This document shows, one piece after another, positions 1-5,120 of a DNA stretch of 5,686 bases; positions within the stretch are counted from its first letter, which is position 1; every line of letters starts with the position of its first letter. This stretch comes from an uncultured cyanobacterium (GTDB lineage Bacteria > Cyanobacteriota > Cyanobacteriia > CACIAM-69d). The stretch is taken from NCBI GenBank assembly GCA_937894105.1, contig CALCTI010000482.1:1-5686 (forward strand). Reading direction: 5' to 3'. Below the pieces are notes generated by a model, which saw only the letters and a list, made by a program, of their open reading frames with translations, was not told where the DNA came from and made no database searches. A program made the translations under genes and the position numbers.

Positions 1-34
1 GTGGGCCAAGGACATCCAGATTGTTTTCAAAATC

Positions 35-62
35 GTTGCCCATATGCAATTTAATGGGCAGC
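35..62. repeat. Inverted repeat / possible hairpin before the CPXCG gene
   Basis: GTTGCCCAT (35-43) can pair with ATGGGCAGC (54-62), nine pairs including one G-T, around a 10-base loop. No T-run follows, so it is not a usual terminator. It contains the upstream in-frame ATG at 44, which argues against that ATG being the real start of the next gene. It may be a leader hairpin or chance. Confidence 0.3.
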
Positions 63-94
63 TAAAGGACCATTTGAGAGAAAAGTCGAAAAAA

Positions 95-283
95 ATGGAA
101 ACAACGGCAACGTTCTACTGTGCTTTTTGCGGCGAATCCATTTTGACCTTCGTGGACCTGAGCGCCGGCATGACGCAGTCCTACGTGGAAGATTGTCAGG
201 TGTGCTGTCGCCCAAATGTTTTGTATTTAACTGTTAATAAGGACACTTTAGAGGTAGATATCCAAACAGATGTGGAAAGTTGA
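95..283 (+). CDS. CPXCG motif-containing cysteine-rich small protein (zinc-ribbon type)
   Basis: A 62-residue cytoplasmic protein with two cysteine pairs, C9-x2-C12 (CAFC) and C34-x2-C37 (CQVC, followed by C38), spaced as in a small zinc ribbon. The segment around C34 (EDCQVCCRPN) is the hallmark of the CPXCG-type cysteine-rich family, whose members are about 60 residues long and common in cyanobacteria and proteobacteria. Zinc binding is inferred from the cysteines; the biological role is unknown. I chose ATG 95 because family proteins begin just before the first cysteine pair. The ATG at 44 is in frame and would add 17 lysine-rich residues, but it has no Shine-Dalgarno and sits in a hairpin loop. 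The frame is open to the left edge, so a longer form cannot be excluded. There is no hydrophobic segment. Confidence 0.85.
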   Translation: METTATFYCAFCGESILTFVDLSAGMTQSYVEDCQVCCRPNVLYLTVNKDTLEVDIQTDVES

Positions 284-296
284 TTGGCCTGCCTGT

Positions 297-360
297 TAGG
301 AGCTGTCATCAATCACCTCTCCAGCTCAAGAGCTGCGAGGGGCCCCGCTCCTATTGTTTC
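297..360 (+). terminator. Possible multi-stem terminator after the CPXCG gene
   Basis: TAGGAGC (297-303) pairs perfectly with GCTCCTA (347-353). Inside it, CCTC (316-319) pairs with GAGG (337-340) and CAGCT (322-326) with AGCTG (331-335) around a CAAG loop. The outer stem is followed by TTGTTTCTT, a T-rich but interrupted tail. It lies 14 bases after the stop codon, where a terminator is expected. The large enclosed segment is unusual for an intrinsic terminator, so it could instead be the start of a structured RNA. Confidence 0.35.
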
Positions 361-370
361 TTATGCAAAA

Positions 371-504
371 GGGCGTGTGCTTTCCAATGGGTAAGGTTTC
401 TGGAGCTTAATTAATGGCACGCCTCACTTCAATGGGGCAATTGGTGCCAGTTCATTCAGCAAGCCAGTCTCCTAGAAAACTTGTCTACCCCAAGGAGGAT
501 GAAC
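371..504 (+). other. Gene-free stretch with paired segments (possible structured RNA or leader)
   Basis: Between the stop at 283 and the start at 654 I find no convincing reading frame, tRNA or known RNA motif. The stretch does hold two further stems: GGCGTG (372-377) with CACGCC (418-423), and GTTCAT (450-455) with ATGAAC (499-504). The second encloses CTCCT (469-473) with AGGAG (493-497). Short stems of this size can occur by chance, so a non-coding RNA is only a suggestion. Confidence 0.25.
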
Positions 505-554
505 CACAGAATCTTAATGTAGTGAGTCTCTGACAGAAATTTCGGTCATTATGG

Positions 555-582
555 TTTAAAAGGCTGTTGATAAGATTAATAT
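555..582 (+). promoter_or_regulatory. Weak candidate promoter for the TerB/Mo_nitro_C gene
   Basis: TTTAAA (555-560) and TAATAT (577-582) are separated by 16 bases and lie in the only AT-rich stretch ahead of the gene. Neither hexamer matches the sigma-70 consensus well. A start near 589 would place the GGTATCA/TGATACC stem at the very 5' end of the transcript. Confidence 0.25.
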
Positions 583-585
583 ATA

Positions 586-618
586 GGTATCAGTGCTTAG
601 CTTCACCAACTTGATACC
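586..618. repeat. Perfect 7-bp inverted repeat ahead of the TerB/Mo_nitro_C gene
   Basis: GGTATCA (586-592) and TGATACC (612-618) are perfect complements, extended by one inner G-T pair, with an 18-base loop. It sits just upstream of the coding region and next to the candidate -10. It could be a leader hairpin or an operator with arms about 2.5 helical turns apart. It does not fit the NtcA site GTA-N8-TAC. Confidence 0.35.
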
Positions 619-653
619 ACCCCCCACTCAAGGTGAGTTTAGGTAAACCTTCT

Positions 654-1343
654 ATGACGACTTTAGTTGCTGAATCCTCTGACCAAGGCTTAACAGATAT
701 TTGGTTACGAGGTTTGTTAACGGTGGCTTGGGCTGATGGACATTTTGATCAGGAGGAGAGAGAAATAATCGCTTCACTGACCCATTCCGAATTATCTGAC
801 GACGCTATTCACGACTCACTCATTTCTCCAGAGGCCCTAGCCACTGGTTTTGCAGAGGATAGTCATGAAGCAGAAAATTTTTTGCGCACGGCGGTGATGG
901 TTGCGATCGCCGACGGCGTGTATTCCGAATCAGAAGATCAATTAATACAAGCTTTTAGTCAATCTCTCAACTGTACTATTCCGGCAATTGATGCCCTACG
1001 TCAAAGTTCAGTGATTACCCAAAACTCTGAAAAGCCAGCCGCCGCCGGTTCGGCGTCAGGACTAACTCCCCCAGTCCCCCATCACCACCCAGTTCTTGCC
1101 CCGGTGCAAGATTGGCTTGATGGTCTCGACGTAAAAAATGGTAAAGTGGCGCATTTTCTCTGTAAAATGATTCCCGCTCAGTGCCCCTTTGAACGAGACG
1201 TGGTGTTATTTGGTCAAAAAGTGGTCCATATTCCCGCCATGTGTAAGATTAATCCGCTTTATGAGCAGTTAGTAGGACTGCGGTTTCGTGCCCTGTCATT
1301 CCTATCTGACAAGTGTGATGAAGACGTTTCAGAATATATCTAG
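654..1343 (+). CDS. TerB-like / Mo-dependent nitrogenase C-terminus (Mo_nitro_C) domain protein
   Basis: A 229-residue soluble protein with two domains. Residues about 10-120 are a TerB-like helical domain with two acidic ADG motifs (27-29 and 86-88), each followed by an acidic cluster, as in the putative metal-binding loops of TerB proteins. After a Ser/Ala/Pro-rich linker (about 125-148), residues 150-229 match the cyanobacterial 'Mo-dependent nitrogenase C-terminus' family (PF06967), with IPAQCPFERD, the HIP/CK segment and NPLYEQLVGLRFRAL. Cysteines lie at 170, 177, 197 and 221. Despite the family name this is not a nitrogenase subunit, and no nif gene is nearby; its function is unknown. 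I chose ATG 654, with a weak AGG 10 bases upstream. GTG 633 is in frame and would add seven residues. It appears to be a single-gene unit ending in a stem-loop. Confidence 0.85.
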   Translation: MTTLVAESSDQGLTDIWLRGLLTVAWADGHFDQEEREIIASLTHSELSDDAIHDSLISPEALATGFAEDSHEAENFLRTAVMVAIADGVYSESEDQLIQAFSQSLNCTIPAIDALRQSSVITQNSEKPAAAGSASGLTPPVPHHHPVLAPVQDWLDGLDVKNGKVAHFLCKMIPAQCPFERDVVLFGQKVVHIPAMCKINPLYEQLVGLRFRALSFLSDKCDEDVSEYI

Positions 1344-1384
1344 CTAAAAGTTCTGACTGGATATTTTAGCCCAGTCTTTTAGCT
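1342..1384 (+). terminator. Intrinsic terminator overlapping the stop codon of the Mo_nitro_C gene
   Basis: GACTGG (1355-1360) pairs with CCAGTC (1371-1376) around a 10-base loop and is followed at once by TTTT. An outer stem, AGCTAAAA (1342-1349) with TTTTAGCT (1377-1384), extends it and begins inside the TAG stop. The T-run is short and lies within the outer stem, so it can act either as a U-tract or as a pairing strand. Confidence 0.55.
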
Positions 1385-1416
1385 GAATAGTTATTGACCG
1401 TTTGACTAATGGCTTT

Positions 1417-1436
1417 TAGGCATTTCTAGGCATTTC
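1417..1436. repeat. Tandem 10-bp duplication upstream of obg
   Basis: TAGGCATTTC occurs twice head to tail (1417-1426 and 1427-1436) without mismatch. A separate small hairpin, TACGCT/AGCGTA (1461-1466 and 1472-1477, five-base loop), follows in the same spacer. The duplication is probably replication slippage; a role in the obg leader is possible but unsupported. Confidence 0.5.
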
Positions 1437-1582
1437 TTTAACCGGGGTTGCCACTTGTCGTACGCTTCATCAGCGTAGCCGTTAGTCATTACGGTTGATA
1501 TAGAAATTGGTTATCGAAAACTGGGGCAGTTAGCGTTGGTTTTGCACCCTTGACGGTGCGTTTTGACTGCTCTTTGTGCCCT

Positions 1583-2587
1583 ATGAAATTTATTGACTAC
1601 GCGGAAATTAACGTTAAAGCTGGCGACGGGGGCGACGGTATTGTTGCTTTCCAGCGAGAAAAGTTTATTCCGGCGGGTGGTCCGTCTGGCGGCAATGGTG
1701 GCTGGGGTGGCTCGGTTTATTTTGTGGCGTCGGAACAGCTACAAACCCTGATGGATTTTCGCTACCAGTCCCAATTCAAGGCTTCTGATGGCAGTCGCGG
1801 CGGTCCCGATAATTGCACCGGTCGCAGCGGTAAAAATTTGGAGGTGGAGGTGCCCTGTGGTACTGCGGTTTACAATGCAGAAACGGGAACCCTGTTGGTG
1901 GATTTGGTGGACCCGGGCGATCGCTATTGTGTGGCAAAAGGGGGAAAAGGTGGCTTAGGAAATGCCCATTTTCTTAGCAATAGTAACCGCGCCCCTGAGT
2001 ATGCTTTGCCGGGACTTCCGGGAGAAGAAACTATCTTAAAGCTTGAGCTAAAACTAATCGCTGAAGTGGGAATTATTGGCTTACCTAATGCGGGAAAATC
2101 CACACTGATTTCTTCCTTATCTTCCGCAAAACCGAAGGTGGCAAACTATCCGTTTACAACGTTAGTGCCTAACTTGGGCGTGGTGCGGCGACCTTCTGGA
2201 GATGGCACGGTCTTTGCCGATATTCCGGGATTGATTGCAGGTGCCCATGAGGGAATAGGGCTCGGGCACGAATTTTTACGCCATATTGAGCGCACTCGAG
2301 TTTTATTGCATGTGTTGGACGGTACAGCCGATGATCCCATCGCTGATTACCGCATTATTCAAGACGAATTAAAGGCTTATGGACGAGGGTTGAGCGATCG
2401 CCCACAAATTTTAGCTATTAACAAGTTGGACGCGATCGACGAGGAATTTATCGATTTAATTATCGAAGAATTGCAGCCCAACTATAAGGAACCAATTTTA
2501 AAGATTTCCGCCGTTAGTCGCTTCGGTTTGGATGCCTTATTGGAACGGGTGTGGAAATATATTGATGAGCAAACTAAGGATGTTTAA
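1583..2587 (+). CDS. obg: GTPase Obg (CgtA), ribosome-assembly GTPase
   Basis: A 334-residue essential GTPase that in characterised bacteria binds the 50S subunit and acts in its late assembly and in stress responses. Residues 1-158 form the glycine-rich Obg domain (AGDGGDG at 13-19, a GG-rich run at 32-43, CTGRSGK at 78-84). The G domain follows, with the P-loop GLPNAGKST (166-174), switch I threonines 192-193, DIPG (213-216), NKLD (280-283) and SAVS (309-312). The protein stops after the G domain, without the C-terminal OCT domain, as is usual in cyanobacteria. I chose ATG 1583 because MKFIDYAEI is the conserved family N-terminus. A TTG at 1550 would add 11 atypical residues. No Shine-Dalgarno is visible. 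One oddity is Trp41 in the run GGNGGWGG, where the homologs I recall have Arg, Lys or Asp. Confidence 0.97.
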   Translation: MKFIDYAEINVKAGDGGDGIVAFQREKFIPAGGPSGGNGGWGGSVYFVASEQLQTLMDFRYQSQFKASDGSRGGPDNCTGRSGKNLEVEVPCGTAVYNAETGTLLVDLVDPGDRYCVAKGGKGGLGNAHFLSNSNRAPEYALPGLPGEETILKLELKLIAEVGIIGLPNAGKSTLISSLSSAKPKVANYPFTTLVPNLGVVRRPSGDGTVFADIPGLIAGAHEGIGLGHEFLRHIERTRVLLHVLDGTADDPIADYRIIQDELKAYGRGLSDRPQILAINKLDAIDEEFIDLIIEELQPNYKEPILKISAVSRFGLDALLERVWKYIDEQTKDV

Positions 2588-2605
2588 AAGTCTTTTCTGA
2601 GACTT
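2588..2605 (-). terminator. Short shared terminator between convergent obg and hydrolase genes
   Basis: AAGTCT (2588-2593) pairs with AGACTT (2600-2605) around a six-base loop in the 16-base gap and just into the hydrolase stop codon. Read on the minus strand the stem runs into TTTTAAA, a short U-tract, so it fits best as the hydrolase terminator. It may also help stop obg transcription. The stem is short and AT-rich. Confidence 0.4.
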
Positions 2606-3413
2606 ACACAGGGAAAATTTTATTAAGCCAGTGGTTAATATCTGCTAATAGCTGGTCAGGAATTTCCCAGGGAAATAAATGGGCAACGTCGCGATATTCT
2701 TGCCATTCAACATTGGGTAAATGCCCAGCCGTTTCTTTCGTCGATGCGGCAGTAATATGTACATCGTACTGTCCGGCGGAGATCCAGCACGGTTGGGTGA
2801 TTTGTTCTAAATCTGGTAAGCGATTGTAGCCCTGCTTCATTGCAGTATTTAGGGCTTGATGGGCGTATTTTGACGTGCGAAGCGTAGCGGCGATCGCCGA
2901 TTCCGCCACTTATCGATAATGTGTAGGCTCCTGGCGACGAATCAGATATTTAAACAGCGATCGCCGGGCAAAAGTATCAATATTCCACTGCCAGCCGGGG
3001 ATCGCTTGGTTGACCAAAGCAGCGATCCCCGTAAACAGCAGCTCACCCCACTGGGTTTTGGGATGAGCCCCCCTAGGTCGCGCCGCCGTTGCCACCAAAA
3101 TCAATCCCGTTACCCGTTCAGGACATCGCAACGCTAATTCCATGGCAATAATGCCCCCTAGAGACCAGCCCAAGATAATGCATTGGGTAATATTTCGTTG
3201 ATTTAGAATGGCAATTAAATCATCTAAATGGTCCGTCATTACGAAGGGGGATTGGGTTTCACTACGTCCATAACCTCTCAAGTCGGGCATAATGACGCGG
3301 TGATTTTTGCTCAGCGATCGCCCAAACACCGCCATACTATCGCTAGAACCGGGATGCCCATGTAAACATAAAATCGGAGGGCCCTCGCCCATTTCCCGCA
3401 CAAATAAATCCAT
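2604..3413 (-). pseudogene. Alpha/beta hydrolase interrupted by one in-frame stop codon
   Basis: Reading from ATG 3413, 167 residues are followed by TAA (2912-2910) and then, in the same frame, 101 more residues to the TAA at 2606-2604. Together they make one standard alpha/beta hydrolase of 269 positions. The front part has the oxyanion-loop HGHPG (18-22), PDLRGYGRS (43-51) and the nucleophile elbow GWSLGG with Ser84. The back part supplies the acid Asp217 (GQYD) and His245 (DVAH). The stop falls in the cap region between them, so neither half can form a complete enzyme. Substrate cannot be predicted. There is no frameshift, and the rest looks well conserved, suggesting a recent nonsense mutation, a sequencing error or readthrough. 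A GTG follows the stop directly, with AGGAG 18 bases upstream of it, so re-initiation is conceivable. The gene lies 91 bases behind the 2H phosphoesterase gene on the same strand. Confidence 0.75.
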
Positions 3414-3504
3414 AGGTAACTAACCGTTTGGACGCCTGAAATAGACGTTTAAATTGAATATTTAAGGGTCTCTAACAAGGGGCTTTGGCAAGGGACTTTA
3501 ACAC

Positions 3505-4143
3505 TCAAGCCAGTGGATATTCACCATAAACTTTCCACTGGCGATTGATATATTCCAACAGGGTAATCTTTTCGATGGGGCTAGTGGCTTCAAAGGGGCG
3601 ATCGCGAATCTCTGCCCAAATAGAATCAAAGGGATTTTTATCGCCCTTCCGTTTCGCCCGACATCGAGCCAATGTCATATGGGGAACAAATCCTGGGTAA
3701 GTATTGCGTTTATCAGGACGTTGGCTGTACTCATAGGGAGCTTCACACTCCTCAAACGCCAAATCCAGCTCATTTTGTAACCGCATTAGCACGGGCGATC
3801 GCATCACACCCACATACAGCACATGCTTTGGAAATGCGCCCAATCCTTTGAACTGCAGCGTAAATTTTGGCAACGTGCCAATCACGTCCGGCAACCAATG
3901 CTCCAAGCGGGAAATATGATCGGGCGATCGCTCAAACGGCGGCAGCAAGGTCACATGGGGAGGCGAATTCCACACCGGCTGGCAATCATACTCTCGCCCC
4001 AGTTCTTGCTTTAATTCATTCGTATGAATTTGCACCGCTTCCGTAGGGATTGCCGCCACAAAATAGCGTCGTAGCTCCGGCTGTTTATCCCACTGCCCGC
4101 CCTCGTCCTTGGCAGGCTTTGATACAGGTTCTGATTTATTCAT
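3505..4143 (-). CDS. 2'-5' RNA ligase family protein (2H phosphoesterase)
   Basis: A 212-residue cytoplasmic protein of the 2H phosphoesterase superfamily. Two signature motifs are visible, HVTL (63-66, in PPHVTLLPPF) and HMTL (155-158, in PHMTLARC). Their spacing of 92 residues fits the two-lobed fold in which the paired histidines and threonines form the active site. Family members hydrolyse 2',3'-cyclic nucleotides or RNA ends to 2'-phosphates, and some ligate 2'-5' bonds in vitro; which of these applies cannot be read from sequence. The fold begins near RRYFVAAIP (25-33). The first 24 residues are a charged, probably disordered tail (Lys, Glu, Asp, Ser, Pro), longer than in compact relatives. 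ATG 4143 is the only ATG before the fold. Its promoter region is shared with the divergent YciI-family gene. Three HIP1 octamers lie inside. Confidence 0.85.
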   Translation of the reverse strand: MNKSEPVSKPAKDEGGQWDKQPELRRYFVAAIPTEAVQIHTNELKQELGREYDCQPVWNSPPHVTLLPPFERSPDHISRLEHWLPDVIGTLPKFTLQFKGLGAFPKHVLYVGVMRSPVLMRLQNELDLAFEECEAPYEYSQRPDKRNTYPGFVPHMTLARCRAKRKGDKNPFDSIWAEIRDRPFEATSPIEKITLLEYINRQWKVYGEYPLA

Positions 4144-4173
4144 CCCCCACTTTTACGGGAACAGGCTACGGTG

Positions 4174-4200
4174 ATTAAACTTGCCTATGCCATTTTGCAA
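4174..4200 (-). promoter_or_regulatory. Weak candidate promoter for the 2H phosphoesterase gene
   Basis: On the minus strand, TTGCAA (4200-4195) and TTTAAT (4179-4174, five of six matches to TATAAT) are 15 bases apart, shorter than ideal. Transcription would start about 24 bases before ATG 4143. This is the best promoter-like pair in the 65-base divergent spacer, but the evidence is limited. Confidence 0.3.
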
Positions 4201-4208
4201 TTTGTCCT

Positions 4209-4490
4209 ATGCCTTGGTTTGTAAAAATTGAATCGGGAATTGTGGAAAAATCAGAATTTGATCGCCATATCCCTGCCCATATGGCCTACATCAAAGATCT
4301 AATTGCTAAGGGGCACCAAGCCCAAACGGGCTACTGGGAGCACGATGAGGGGGGAATGTTGGTATTTACGGCGCGGGACTTGGAGGAGGCTCGGGCGATC
4401 GTCTCTGCCGATCCCCTTGTGCAAAACAAATGTGTCACCTATACCCTTCGCCAATGGCATCGCGTTTTGCCGAAAGAGCCTAAAGCGTAA
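4209..4490 (+). CDS. YciI-family protein
   Basis: A 93-residue protein with the ferredoxin-like, dimeric YciI fold (YCII domain, PF03795). Family signatures are visible: the FDRHIPAHMAYIKDLIAKG segment (17-35) with conserved His24 and the following helix, a GG turn (48-49) before the strand MLVFTA, and SADPLV (66-71) with conserved Asp68, then a final strand ending in RQWHRV. The conserved His-Asp pair suggests a small enzyme active site, but no general reaction is established for the family. The start at ATG 4209 matches the usual family N-terminus (short strand PWFVKI). There is no Shine-Dalgarno. It is divergent from the 2H phosphoesterase gene and upstream of ffs, with no canonical terminator in between. 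Confidence 0.9.
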   Translation: MPWFVKIESGIVEKSEFDRHIPAHMAYIKDLIAKGHQAQTGYWEHDEGGMLVFTARDLEEARAIVSADPLVQNKCVTYTLRQWHRVLPKEPKA

Positions 4491-4597
4491 CGCCCCTTGG
4501 AAAAACTGAATTAGCCATCAAATTCTTCTTAATAAGGTAGGTGGGGATCTTCAAGGTTTAGACTCGCGCGAACTCAGGTTCGAGAAGGCTTTACTGC

Positions 4598-4640
4598 CCC
4601 TCTTTTTCCCAGGTTTCACAACAACCTGGGAAAAGAAGGG
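4598..4640. repeat. Perfect 12-bp inverted repeat just upstream of ffs
   Basis: TTTTCCCAGGTT (4604-4615) and AACCTGGGAAAA (4623-4634) are perfect complements around a seven-base loop. One G-T pair, one mismatch and four more pairs (CCCT 4598-4601 with AGGG 4637-4640) extend it. Ts lie on the left and As on the right of the GC core, so neither strand has a U-tract after the hairpin as an intrinsic terminator needs. It ends 21 bases before the ffs 5' end and overlaps the expected -35 region. It may be an operator, a U-less terminator for the YciI-family gene, or an RNA hairpin. Confidence 0.75.
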
Positions 4641-4649
4641 AATTGGTGT

Positions 4650-4655
4650 TAAGCT
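4650..4655 (+). promoter_or_regulatory. Tentative -10 element of ffs
   Basis: TAAGCT preceded by TG one base upstream (extended -10 type, TGTTAAGCT) ends seven bases before G4662, the first paired base of the SRP RNA. It matches only three of six consensus positions, and no good -35 is visible. It is supported mainly by position. Confidence 0.25.
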
Positions 4656-4661
4656 CCTATT

Positions 4662-4756
4662 GACCTGGACCCGTGCAGTGGTAACGCCCGAATCTTGTCA
4701 GGACCGGAAGGTAGCAGCAATAAGGGATGCTTACGACAGGCGCGGACTCCGGGTCT
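4662..4756 (+). ncRNA. ffs: Signal recognition particle RNA, small bacterial type (4.5S-like)
   Basis: The RNA scaffold that binds Ffh (SRP54) and helps deliver ribosomes making membrane proteins to FtsY. The diagnostic core TCAGGACC-GGAA-GGTAGCAGC is present at about 4698-4718, with the GGAA tetraloop at 4706-4709 and the conserved symmetric internal loop beside it. The ends pair: 4662-4669 (GACCTGGA) with 4748-4755 (TCCGGGTC), eight pairs including one G-T. The stem then continues as CCGTG (4671-4675) with CGCGG (4741-4745), allowing one G-T. This gives a single rod of about 95 bases without an Alu domain, the form usual outside Bacillus-like bacteria. The ends are set from the pairing and the T-run; the precursor may start a few bases earlier. 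Confidence 0.95.
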
Positions 4757-4774
4757 CTTTTTTTGCCTTTTTTT
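4748..4774 (+). terminator. Terminator of ffs with two T-tracts
   Basis: The 3' strand of the SRP RNA closing stem (4748-4755) is followed by TC and seven Ts (4758-4764), then GCC and seven more Ts (4768-4774). The mature RNA stem itself serves as the terminator hairpin, and the second T-run may act as a backup. Confidence 0.8.
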
Positions 4775-4913
4775 CAGAGTTCTAAAACCCTTTTGTCTGA
4801 CGTGCGCCACCCTAAATGTCCCTATCCCCTTCGAAGTAGCTGCATTTAGTTACATGGCTGTTACGTCCCCCAGCCTTTCAGGACCCAAGGTCTAAACTGT
4901 AGAAAAGGGCTGT

Positions 4914-4917
4914 GGAG
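4914..4917 (+). promoter_or_regulatory. Ribosome binding site of the 60-residue membrane protein
   Basis: GGAG lies seven bases before ATG 4925, followed by an A-rich spacer. It is the best Shine-Dalgarno match in the window and supports this short frame as a real gene. Confidence 0.65.
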
Positions 4918-4924
4918 TCAAAAA

Positions 4925-5107
4925 ATGCCTAATTTTATAGTCTTCCTGTTATTGGTGGGTTATTTCGTCGGTGCGTGGAAATTTTGGACTGGCTTTAAGC
5001 GCACCAATTTTCAGCAAAATCGCCTGGGGTTAACCCTAATGTGGCCAGTGCTGTTTTTAGTTAATAAGCCCTTTCGCACTAATTTTCAGCGAGCTTTAAA
5101 GGGTTAA
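4925..5107 (+). CDS. Small conserved hypothetical membrane protein
   Basis: A 60-residue basic protein. Residues 4-20 (FIVFLLLVGYFVGAWKF) form a clear membrane helix, and residues 34-46 (LGLTLMWPVLFLV) are a second, shorter hydrophobic stretch that may be a second helix. The motif RTNFQ occurs twice, at 26-30 and 51-55, after each hydrophobic segment, which suggests two related helix-plus-tail units. It resembles short uncharacterised proteins I associate with cyanobacteria, but I recognise no named family and assign no function. The start is supported by GGAG seven bases upstream. It follows ffs after about 150 bases and probably has its own promoter, since a strong terminator lies between them. 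Positively charged residues follow the first helix. Confidence 0.7.
   Translation: MPNFIVFLLLVGYFVGAWKFWTGFKRTNFQQNRLGLTLMWPVLFLVNKPFRTNFQRALKG
5000..5090 (+). repeat. In-frame direct repeat inside the membrane protein gene
   Basis: CGCACCAATTTTCAGC (5000-5015) and CGCACTAATTTTCAGC (5075-5090) match at 15 of 16 bases and are 75 bases apart, so both read RTNFQ plus one base. The single difference is at a silent third codon position. Confidence 0.7.
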
Positions 5108-5120
5108 TTCTCCGCAGTTT

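Noticed and set aside
347..356. GCTCCTATTG shared with 4653-4662 just before ffs
   Set aside because: Several 10-base matches are expected by chance in a window of this size; no extended similarity surrounds it.
587..600. NtcA-like site (GTA-N8-TAG)
   Set aside because: The right half-site is TAG rather than TAC, and no suitably placed -10 follows.
654..1343. Literal reading as a nitrogenase subunit gene
   Set aside because: The 'Mo-dependent nitrogenase C-terminus' name is a family label only; the metal-cluster-binding nitrogenase domains are absent.
2146..2340. Minus-strand frame inside obg
   Set aside because: It is antisense to the highly conserved Obg G domain, with no independent support.
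2919..3137. Plus-strand frame opposite the hydrolase
   Set aside because: It is antisense to conserved hydrolase sequence; its Arg/Ser-rich translation is typical of a shadow frame.
3823..4014. Plus-strand frame opposite the 2H phosphoesterase
   Set aside because: It is antisense to a gene with both HxTx motifs and has no start signals.
4303..4509. 68-codon open frame within the YciI-family gene
   Set aside because: It is an alternative frame of a well-matched YciI gene and reads as an Arg/Trp-rich product without family resemblance.
4561..4590. tRNA T-arm-like GGTTCGAG with a small hairpin (CGAAC/GTTCG)
   Set aside because: No acceptor, D or anticodon arms can be formed around it, so it is not a tRNA.
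4695..4895. 66-codon open frame overlapping the SRP RNA
   Set aside because: It begins inside ffs, crosses its terminator T-runs (coded as a Phe/Leu-rich stretch) and has no ribosome binding site; it is a by-product of the RNA gene.
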